In this document: positions 1 through 4,929 of the stretch, one piece after another
Position numbering within the stretch: position 1 is the stretch's first letter
Layout of the letters: every line of letters begins with the position of its first letter
Assembly (NCBI GenBank): GCA_945900935.1
Contig: CAMDKT010000245.1
Span: forward strand, 1 to 8,309
From: Candidatus Sulfopaludibacter sp. SbA3
GTDB lineage: Bacteria; Acidobacteriota; Terriglobia; Bryobacterales; Bryobacteraceae
DNA: 8,309 bases
Direction of reading: 5' to 3'
Notes under the pieces: generated by a model
What the model was told of the DNA's origin: nothing
The model's database searches: none
The model's input: only the letters and a program-made list of their open reading frames with translations
Made by a program: the position numbers and the translations under genes

Positions 1-88
1 CCGTGATCTGGGACGGTGGCTGGACAACCCTTTCGGTACGCCGCCGCTGATCCCGCAGCCCGCGCAGCTTACGCTCGACCTGGGTTAA
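1..88 (+). CDS. 3' end of an unidentified gene (partial)
   Basis: The frame beginning at base 2 is open from the left edge to a TAA at 86-88 and encodes 28 residues. They include a stretch reading RWLDNPFGTPPLIPQP and end in LTLDLG. The proline-rich tail looks protein-like, and no start is visible, so this would be the C-terminus of a gene lying mainly outside the window. I do not recognise the family from so short a piece. Frame 3 is also open for 15 codons (ending at a TGA at 48-50), so the assignment is weak. No T-rich intrinsic terminator follows the stop, although an imperfect hairpin lies about 27 bp downstream. Confidence 0.35.
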   Translation, partial: RDLGRWLDNPFGTPPLIPQPAQLTLDLG

Positions 89-91
89 GTA

Positions 92-332
92 GGACAGGCC
101 ATTGACGAATTTCCGGACAGGGTGCGAACCAACCGGTTCACGCCTGCCCAAAACCAACAAAACTCCACGGCAATTTGACTTAATCAGCCCCCGGTCTAAC
201 TCAGACGGGCAATCTTCTTGGACAGGAGACTAACTGCCAGACGGCAAACCTCAACCTCTCAGACGCCACTCCCGCGACCCAAGTCCCACGTTTTCAATAC
301 GTGTCGCATTTGCTGTCCCCTGTCTTGGACAG
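92..332. promoter_or_regulatory. Cluster of GGACAG hexamers (candidate regulator-binding sites)
   Basis: GGACAG occurs on the plus strand at 92-97, 115-120, 220-225 and 327-332, and inverted as CTGTCC at 313-318. The copies at 216-225 and 323-332 share the exact 10-mer TCTTGGACAG and lie 107 bp apart. The copies at 115 and 220 are 105 bp apart, so both steps are close to ten helical turns. The hexamer occurs elsewhere in the window, but only singly. The clustering in a non-coding leader suggests operator sites for the downstream operon. This is inferred from pattern alone and no regulator is identified. Confidence 0.3.
115..149. repeat. Imperfect inverted repeat / hairpin
   Basis: The arms 115-130 and 135-149 pair across the 4-base loop AACC. 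The upper stem of five pairs is GAACC (126-130) with GGTTC (135-139). The lower stem includes CAGG (118-121) with CCTG (143-146) and GG (115-116) with CC (148-149), separated by a mismatch and a bulge. The centre is the palindrome AACCGGTT (131-138). No T-run follows on either strand, so it is not a standard intrinsic terminator. It could be an operator, a transcript structure or the remnant of an attachment site. Confidence 0.4.
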
Positions 333-334
333 CA
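311..334. repeat. Perfect 8-bp inverted repeat TGCTGTCC / GGACAGCA
   Basis: TGCTGTCC (311-318) is the exact reverse complement of GGACAGCA (327-334), with an 8-base spacer. It lies about 40 bp before the ATG of the first gene in the module. No T-run follows, so a dimeric-repressor operator or a 5'-leader hairpin is more likely than a terminator. The right arm is also part of the GGACAG cluster. Confidence 0.4.
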
Positions 335-371
335 GTGTTCGGCAATAGTTCCCTGTTATGCTGGCTTGTGT

Positions 372-1193
372 ATGCGCCGCCAACGGTTGGAATCGAACCT
401 TTCTGAGCAGTGCCAACGCCTGCGCGAGTACTTGAGCGAGCCCGGCGGCCCCGGCGTAGCAACCACCTCGACGCGCGCCCAATCGTTGAGCCAACAACTC
501 ACTGTTTCCCATTCCACGACTCCGAGGCTCTTTGCGAAAGCGTGCGAGGAAAGCAATCTTTTCTCCGCAATGCTGCTCGCCGAACGGGCTGGCCGGAGCG
601 TCGTTTCCGATGCAGTCGATGTTCGCATGGGAACCGCGAATTGCGTGTTCCTATACGCGGCCCCCTTTCGTTATCCAAACACGGCATGCGGGTTCTTGTT
701 TTCGCCAAGTTTGGAAGAGGAACGCCGGGACGATGGCGCCGCTTCCCCCTTTGACACGGGAGGCCTCGCCAAACATGTTGGATTCCCGGCTGGGTACGGA
801 ACGCCGATAGAGTTTCTGGGCCGCCACGAATTTCCGTTGCCAGATCACCGCGAATATCTCCAATTGACCATGGAAAATCTGTTTTCGAAACCCGAGGATT
901 ACATAGAAGGAACAGCGCCTCGGCACGCCGGCTGCCTGGGCCTCGCCGGTGGCGACGCGCGTATGTGGACACACGAAGTCCGGGTGCCTGATCGCGTTCC
1001 GTTGCGAGGGCGCCATCTGCGGGCCGTTTTTGCGCACCGTGCGCTCGTCGTGTCGAATCAGCACATTCAGGACCTATTCCTCTGGTGCGCGAACGAATCT
1101 GTCGATCGAATCGCATTCGACGGGCCTGGGGACGATGATTTTGAGATGCTGCAAAGCGAGTGCCTCTCGTACTTGAAACGGAAGTTATACTAA
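372..1193 (+). CDS. Uncharacterised 273-aa protein, first gene of the KGGVGR-NTPase module
   Basis: I do not recognise this family. The ATG at 372 gives 273 residues; a TTG at 366 is also in frame. Later in-frame ATGs at 570 and 627 are possible starts, and the first 85 or so residues look low in structure, while the part from about residue 88 onward looks like a folded domain. No good Shine-Dalgarno precedes any of these starts. Visible motifs are FLYAAPFRYP around residue 100, SPFDTGGL at 125-132, a helical segment near 150-175 and WTHEVRVPD near 199-207. The last half is rich in alternating hydrophobic residues. There is no signal peptide or membrane segment, so the protein is probably cytoplasmic. 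The stop at 1191-1193 lies 9 bp before the next gene, so the two are probably co-transcribed. The order Arg100, Ser125, Glu202 loosely recalls an R-S-E ADP-ribosyltransferase layout, but this is speculation. It may be the effector or the sensor of the module. Confidence 0.7.
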   Translation: MRRQRLESNLSEQCQRLREYLSEPGGPGVATTSTRAQSLSQQLTVSHSTTPRLFAKACEESNLFSAMLLAERAGRSVVSDAVDVRMGTANCVFLYAAPFRYPNTACGFLFSPSLEEERRDDGAASPFDTGGLAKHVGFPAGYGTPIEFLGRHEFPLPDHREYLQLTMENLFSKPEDYIEGTAPRHAGCLGLAGGDARMWTHEVRVPDRVPLRGRHLRAVFAHRALVVSNQHIQDLFLWCANESVDRIAFDGPGDDDFEMLQSECLSYLKRKLY

Positions 1194-1202
1194 GATTTGG
1201 TG

Positions 1203-1871
1203 ATGTCTTCTTTCTGGAAACTCGCAGATTTGGAGATCATTGGATACGCCGATGATCGGGATGCCACGATGCTCCCCGCAGTCGTGCCGCCCGTGTTTCG
1301 TCTGAAAGCGGACAGTGACGTGGTCCTACTGCCGCCGTATTCTCTCCACTTTGACGCCGTTGTTAGAGCGACCGCTGTGACGATGGAGGAAGCCGAGCAT
1401 TTGCGGTTGATGGAGCAAATTACGCTTTTCCCGGCCGGGGGACAACCAGCCGAGCCGGGACACCAGATGTGGTTGCATCGCGACGGTCGAAGGGTCTATC
1501 AGCCGGTGCATGAAGCGCGTCGCACGCTGGATCAGCTTAGCGCGGAAGCCATCGAGCGAGCCATCCTGCAACTGGCGAAGGGACAACTGGATCTCGCCGA
1601 AGATTCAGCGTCGGAGGCAATCCTCAGCAATGATCGGCGCGTGGAGCCGCTGGCGATAAAGGCAGCGATCCGGCGAAGGCGCGGTTTGGCCGCTGAAGCG
1701 AGGCTGATGGGGGAGATTGCGCGGCCCCTTATCGAGTCCGGCGCATTCGTCAATCTCGTAAACTACTACACTCGCCTTATAACCGCCATTGAACCTGTTC
1801 GCCCGGTTCTTAAGAGCCTGTCCCCAATGGATGCGATCGCGACTATTCCCGCTCGAGCAGCGAGGGCATAG
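1203..1871 (+). CDS. Uncharacterised 222-aa protein, second gene of the KGGVGR-NTPase module
   Basis: No family is recognised. The ATG at 1203 is preferred over the adjacent in-frame TTG (1197) and GTG (1200); the ribosome-binding site is weak. The N-terminal half (about 1-110) looks like a beta-rich domain with runs such as DVVLLPPYSLHFDAVVRA. The region from about 105 to 195 is predicted by eye to be alpha-helical and TPR-like: ALDQ-type helices, an AILQLAKGQLDLAEDSA segment, then a basic RRRR patch. There is no signal peptide or membrane segment. It sits 9 bp after the first gene and 7 bp before the NTPase start, and its TAG stop overlaps the AGGA that serves as ribosome-binding site for the next gene. 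That spacing implies co-expression and probably a joint complex. A helical adaptor bridging the first protein and the TPR NTPase is a guess. Confidence 0.7.
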   Translation: MSSFWKLADLEIIGYADDRDATMLPAVVPPVFRLKADSDVVLLPPYSLHFDAVVRATAVTMEEAEHLRLMEQITLFPAGGQPAEPGHQMWLHRDGRRVYQPVHEARRTLDQLSAEAIERAILQLAKGQLDLAEDSASEAILSNDRRVEPLAIKAAIRRRRGLAAEARLMGEIARPLIESGAFVNLVNYYTRLITAIEPVRPVLKSLSPMDAIATIPARAARA

Positions 1872-1878
1872 GACGGCC

Positions 1879-3678
1879 ATGAGCGAAATAGAGTTTCCTC
1901 AGATCATCACTTTCTACAGTTACAAGGGTGGTGTCGGCCGAAGCATGGCGTTGATGAATGTCGCCTATACGCTTGCCAGTTGGGGTCGGCATGTGTTGAT
2001 GATCGACATGGACCTGGAGGCCCCTGGAGTGAGCGGGTTCCTGCAGCGAAGCGAAGAACTCCAGCCCGCGGGCTCAGGATCGAAAGACATTCTCACCTTA
2101 CTGGCAGAAGTTAAAAGGCTATCCGCCACCGGGCTCGCCCCCGAAGACCTGGCCAAAGAACTTCCGCCAGTCTCGCACTTCATCCGTGCCGTGAAGCCGG
2201 AGAAGTTAGCAAGTCTGGCACCGAAAATGGGGCAACTGGGGCGGCTCGATCTGCTCGGGCCCGACCTAGGTCGAAATTACGAGGACCGGCTTGCGCAACT
2301 AGGACTTCAAGGCCGTGGGCAGGAAGAACTGGTCGCGATGAGCCGGGTCTTGCATTTCTATCTCAAGGGACAAAGGTTTCTGTTTCAGCCGGAGTGGTTG
2401 AAGGAGATAGAACCGGCCCAGCCAACGTCTTATGATTACGTACTTGTCGATAGCCGGACGGGCATAACCGAGATCGGCGGGCTGTGTGTTGGACCGCTGG
2501 CGGACAGATTGGTAGTCGTCACGGGACTCAACGATCAGAATGTCGAAGGCACGCGCAGGTTCCTGGAGGTAACGGGAATCCGCCGGATGGCGGCCGAGGA
2601 TAGCTCACCCGTTGCCGGCGAAGAATCGAGTACGGCGACCTTGGGGCCGAAACCTACGCTGATTGTCGCGAGCCCTGTTCCGATTGAAGAGTTAACGTAC
2701 AGGAACAGCCGTCTCGGCGAACTTGAACGGGTTCTGGGGACCAGACCTTCGAGGCTGTCCTATCATCCACAGCTCGCGTTAATGGAAACAGTCTTCATCC
2801 GCGACCATCGCGACGAGTATCTCGCTTTGGAATACCGCAGTCTGACAGAGCGGATTCTGGACGCAATCGGAGACACAGCGCAAAACCTACCTACGACTTT
2901 TAGCAGCGATCTCGAACCTGCGCTGAGGTCGCGGATAATTAGACTACTTGTTAGGTTCGCGCCTCAGAACCCGCAACTCGTTGGCTCCATTTTGCCACTT
3001 TTCGCGTCAACACCTCGAAAAGTCGCAACCGACGAAGAATACGCCGATGCCATCAAGGCAAACTCACTACTCGCACTATCGAAAACCTTTCGGCCGAATG
3101 CGTTGAATAACCTTGGGAGCGTGATGAGTGATCGAGCCAATAACATGACGGGCGAGGAAGCGATTCGCCTATTTGCGCTCGCCTCGGAGAAGTTTGAGGA
3201 AGCCGTCCGCCTTGAGCCCGATTTCGCCGGGGCGTGGAGCAACTGGGGCGACGCCCTTAGTGACCAAGCTAACGGGAAGACCGGCGACGAGGCTGATCGC
3301 CTCTTTACCCTCGCCTCGGAGAAGCAACAAGAGGCCGTCCGCCTTAAGCCCGATTTGGCCGAAGCGTGGAGCAACTGGGGCGCGGCGCTCTTTGATCAAG
3401 CCAAAGGGAAGAGCGGCGAAGAGTCCCACGCGCTTGTTGGAGAAGCCAGGGTGGTTTTGGCAAAGGCGGCTAGCATCAATCCGGGCGTAGGCGCTTACAA
3501 TGCAGCCTGCCTAGAAGCGATTTGCAATGAAGCGGGTGAGGCCATACGTTGGCTTCGGGTAGCTCAAGAAAACAACTCATTACCGAGCGTTGATCACCTC
3601 GCCCAGGATAGCGACCTGGACAATATCCGCCAGACCCCTGAATTCCTTGCGTTCCTGGCAGGCATCTCCAATAAATAG
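1879..3678 (+). CDS. MinD/ParA-like NTPase with KGGVGR P-loop and C-terminal TPR repeats
   Basis: The ATG at 1879 is chosen because AGGA at 1870-1873 precedes it by 5 bp. The frame opens further upstream, but only inside the previous gene. The product is 599 residues. The N-terminus is a deviant-Walker P-loop NTPase of the SIMIBI class. FYSYKGGVGRS at 12-22 is the P-loop, with the signature Lys16 kept and the usual second Lys replaced by Arg21. IDMDLEAPG at 42-50 is the Walker A' stretch. YVLVDSRTG at 187-195 is the Walker B region, with Asp191. The part up to about residue 340 completes the NTPase. A variable helical linker follows, then TPR units from about 405 to 540 with a 44-residue period. 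The KGGxGR form is, to my knowledge, typical of a whole group of NTPases in TIR-, TPR- and signalling-linked operons, so Arg21 is not a sign of decay. The protein is cytoplasmic. It probably acts as an NTP-dependent switch that binds partners through the TPRs. Its exact function is unknown. Confidence 0.88.
   Translation: MSEIEFPQIITFYSYKGGVGRSMALMNVAYTLASWGRHVLMIDMDLEAPGVSGFLQRSEELQPAGSGSKDILTLLAEVKRLSATGLAPEDLAKELPPVSHFIRAVKPEKLASLAPKMGQLGRLDLLGPDLGRNYEDRLAQLGLQGRGQEELVAMSRVLHFYLKGQRFLFQPEWLKEIEPAQPTSYDYVLVDSRTGITEIGGLCVGPLADRLVVVTGLNDQNVEGTRRFLEVTGIRRMAAEDSSPVAGEESSTATLGPKPTLIVASPVPIEELTYRNSRLGELERVLGTRPSRLSYHPQLALMETVFIRDHRDEYLALEYRSLTERILDAIGDTAQNLPTTFSSDLEPALRSRIIRLLVRFAPQNPQLVGSILPLFASTPRKVATDEEYADAIKANSLLALSKTFRPNALNNLGSVMSDRANNMTGEEAIRLFALASEKFEEAVRLEPDFAGAWSNWGDALSDQANGKTGDEADRLFTLASEKQQEAVRLKPDLAEAWSNWGAALFDQAKGKSGEESHALVGEARVVLAKAASINPGVGAYNAACLEAICNEAGEAIRWLRVAQENNSLPSVDHLAQDSDLDNIRQTPEFLAFLAGISNK
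3178..3441 (+). repeat. 132-bp tandem repeat encoding duplicated 44-aa TPR units
   Basis: Two in-frame copies, 3178-3309 and 3310-3441, encode residues 434-477 and 478-521 of the NTPase and match at 29 of 44 residues. DNA identity is high in the front part of each unit: CTCGCCTCGGAGAAG recurs at 3178 and 3310, and a 19-bp block starting GCGTGGAGC recurs at 3232 and 3364. A more diverged half unit precedes them (about 3085-3177). Each unit carries WSNWG and E-A-V-R-L-x-P-D, the TPR signature, plus about ten extra residues (GxTGxEAxRLF). The similarity points to a recent duplication or gene conversion, which would change the length of the partner-binding surface. Confidence 0.75.
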
Positions 3679-3684
3679 GAGAAG

Positions 3685-3741
3685 ACCCGAGGCGCCGTCA
3701 TGTGCCCGGACAAGGATTGCTGTGTCGAGAAGGATTCTCAC
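3685..3741 (-). pseudogene. Truncated PIN-domain toxin start (VapC-like remnant)
   Basis: Read on the minus strand from a GTG at 3741-3739, the sequence gives VRILLDTAILVRAHDGASG, the standard opening of PIN-domain ribonuclease toxins. It includes the first catalytic Asp in LLDT, although the usual Asn after it is Ala. The similarity stops after about 19 codons, just short of the NTPase stop codon (3676-3678), and the rest of the frame reads through the NTPase gene as an unrelated shadow. The other acidic catalytic residues of a PIN domain are therefore missing and the toxin cannot be functional. The GTG overlaps the TGA of the antitoxin-like ORF as GTGA, a common toxin-antitoxin arrangement. 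The truncation probably marks where the three-gene module or other DNA joined this locus. Confidence 0.55.
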
Positions 3742-3962
3742 TGATGGGGACGATAGCCGGGGCGAACGCTTCTCATGCCTTCCGTGATGATGTCTTCCGC
3801 TTCTGCCTTCGAGACAGGTCCGCGGGCGGCGTCCACCTCGGCAAAATATTTCCTGAGTTCGTTCGCAATCTCCAGCTTCCGCTGGCGCGAGACCGTAGCG
3901 GGCTCGAAGGTCCGCACGCTGACGGCCTCGCCATCGGGGATGGGCGGCCGGAAGGTGGCCAA
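3738..3962 (-). CDS. Antitoxin-like small ORF of a decayed type II toxin-antitoxin pair
   Basis: The ORF gives up to 74 residues from a TTG at 3962, or 59 from a GTG at 3917, and no in-frame ATG suits; an in-frame stop at 3975-3977 limits any extension. The middle is a charged helix (RQRKLEIANELRKYFAEVDA), followed by KAEAEDIITEGMRSVRP, ending in a basic tail. This shape resembles the small antitoxins that precede PIN toxins. The assignment rests mainly on the overlapping PIN start downstream. The exact family (ribbon-helix-helix, AbrB, Phd) is not recognisable, and the missing ATG suggests the gene may itself be damaged. It opposes the module and cdaA, both on the plus strand. Confidence 0.45.
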   Translation of the reverse strand: MATFRPPIPDGEAVSVRTFEPATVSRQRKLEIANELRKYFAEVDAARGPVSKAEAEDIITEGMRSVRPGYRPHQ

Positions 3963-4104
3963 GCGAGCGGCCGGTCAACGCCGTGGCGTTACAGGCGTAG
4001 CTACGGTTAGCTATGAGCAGCGTTGCCTGGACTCTTGCAACCCGAAATTGATACACCGGAGAGGCGTTGATACGCAATACTAGAATGAAGGCAAATTTAA
4101 CACC
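3963..4104 (+). promoter_or_regulatory. Intergenic region upstream of cdaA, probable promoter region
   Basis: About 140 bp lie between the antitoxin-like ORF and cdaA, so the two are divergent and must share this space for their promoters. TTGATAC occurs twice, at 4048-4054 and 4067-4073, 19 bp apart, each resembling a -35 box. No strong TATAAT partner at 17 bp is visible; TAGAAT at 4081-4086 is the closest -10-like hexamer but is too near the second box. A GAAGG at 4087-4091 is the only purine-rich ribosome-binding candidate, 13 bp before the cdaA ATG, which is long. Confidence 0.25.
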
Positions 4105-4929
4105 ATGCTGCCAACGATCGAGTCAATTCTGTCGCGAATGCCCCGTTTCACCGGGACCGCGGCGCTCGATATTTTGGTTACCGCGTTCATCATTTACCAG
4201 TTCATCCTCATTGTCCGCGGCCGGCGATCCGCCGCCATGCTCGCCGGCTTCCTGGTGCTCGTCGTGGTCTATCTCGGCTCAGTGTACGCCAAGCTGGAGA
4301 TGCTCCGCAGCATACTGGCCACGCTCGCTCCTTATACCGCCTTCGGCATGATCGTCATGTTCCAAAGCGAGATTCGCCGCCTCCTGGCCCGGATCGGGCA
4401 GCGCCGCATCATCGGCTTCGGAAGCCGTCTCCATCGGCGCGAAACCGTGGAAGAACTGCTGCTGGCGCTCCAGCAGCTATCGCACCAGAGGATTGGCGCG
4501 CTGATTGTCATCGAACGGGAAGTCGGCCTGCGGACGTTTGTCGAAAGCGGTGTCCCGCTGGACGCCAGGGTCTCGCGAGACCTCCTGCTGGCGATTTTTT
4601 ATCCCGGCTCCGCGATGCATGATGGCGCCGTTATCATTCAAGGCGATCGCGCCGCCGCGGCCGCCTGCTTTCTCCCTCTCACCATGAATCCGGAGCTGCT
4701 GCGCTTTCTCGGCACGCGCCATCGCGCCGGCATCGGCATCACGGAAGAAACGGACTGTATCTCCCTTATCGTCAGCGAGGAGACCGGCCGAATTTCCATC
4801 GCCGCCCGCAATGAAATCGAGTACGACGTTAGCCTGGACCGCGTTGAACAACGCCTCTCCCAGCGTTATTTGGAGCCCGCCCCGGCCCCGGTCTCCGCAT
4901 ATACTTCGGCTAAGGGTTCCGGCAAATGA
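4105..4929 (+). CDS. cdaA: Diadenylate cyclase CdaA (DisA_N domain, membrane-bound)
   Basis: The protein makes c-di-AMP from two ATP at the inner face of the membrane. At 274 residues it matches the usual CdaA length of about 273. Three hydrophobic helices lie at about 20-37, 43-61 and 67-86, followed by a short linker and the DAC (DisA_N) domain at about 105-260. Both catalytic signatures are present: DGA at 173-175 (MHDGAVII) and RHR at 205-207 (GTRHRAGIG). The ATG start follows a weakly placed GAAGG. The stop overlaps the start of the ybbR-like gene as ATGA, and glmM follows, reproducing the cdaA-cdaR-glmM order well known from Firmicutes. In those bacteria the YbbR protein and GlmM modulate the cyclase. 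c-di-AMP typically controls potassium and osmolyte balance and cell-wall integrity. Confidence 0.95.
   Translation: MLPTIESILSRMPRFTGTAALDILVTAFIIYQFILIVRGRRSAAMLAGFLVLVVVYLGSVYAKLEMLRSILATLAPYTAFGMIVMFQSEIRRLLARIGQRRIIGFGSRLHRRETVEELLLALQQLSHQRIGALIVIEREVGLRTFVESGVPLDARVSRDLLLAIFYPGSAMHDGAVIIQGDRAAAAACFLPLTMNPELLRFLGTRHRAGIGITEETDCISLIVSEETGRISIAARNEIEYDVSLDRVEQRLSQRYLEPAPAPVSAYTSAKGSGK

Larger units (their letters stand above)
89..371. other. Non-coding leader upstream of the three-gene module
   Basis: This stretch of about 280 bp carries no convincing gene on either strand; the short open frames in it have no recognisable content. It does hold two hairpin-forming sequences (115-149 and 311-334), a short TGCC-AGAC-GGCA inverted repeat at 235-246, and repeated GGACAG and CAGACG hexamers. 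The frame of the downstream gene is open back to a TAA at 231-233 but has no ATG or GTG before 372. No clear sigma-70 promoter could be picked out. The region most likely contains the promoter and control sites of the downstream operon. Confidence 0.5.

Noticed and set aside
115..149. Hairpin after the first partial gene as an intrinsic terminator
   Set aside because: It is followed by an A/C-rich sequence on the plus strand and lacks a T-run on either side, so only a hairpin is reported.
385..399. GGTTGGAATCGAACC, whose reverse complement resembles a tRNA T-arm (GGTTCGATTCC)
   Set aside because: The five bases flanking the TTCGATT loop do not pair (AAAGG against CCAAC), and no acceptor stem, anticodon arm or CCA end could be fitted. 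It is treated as chance within the first module gene.
499..1116. Long minus-strand open frame of 205 codons opposite the first module gene
   Set aside because: Its translation is rich in Arg, Gly and Pro with no recognisable motifs, typical of the reverse strand of a GC-rich gene, and it is shorter than the plus-strand gene it opposes.
1789..1878. In-frame upstream extension of the NTPase gene from a TTG
   Set aside because: It lies inside the preceding gene, adds 30 non-conserved-looking residues and lacks a ribosome-binding site, whereas the ATG at 1879 has AGGA at a spacing of 5 bp.
2964..3374. 136-codon minus-strand frame with repeated serine- and arginine-rich segments
   Set aside because: The repeat pattern is simply the complement of the duplicated TPR DNA; it has no independent coding signs.
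3580..4077. 165-codon minus-strand frame containing the PIN-like start
   Set aside because: Only the segment 3685-3741 resembles a protein family. The upstream part is an out-of-frame shadow of the antitoxin-like ORF and the downstream part is a shadow of the NTPase gene.
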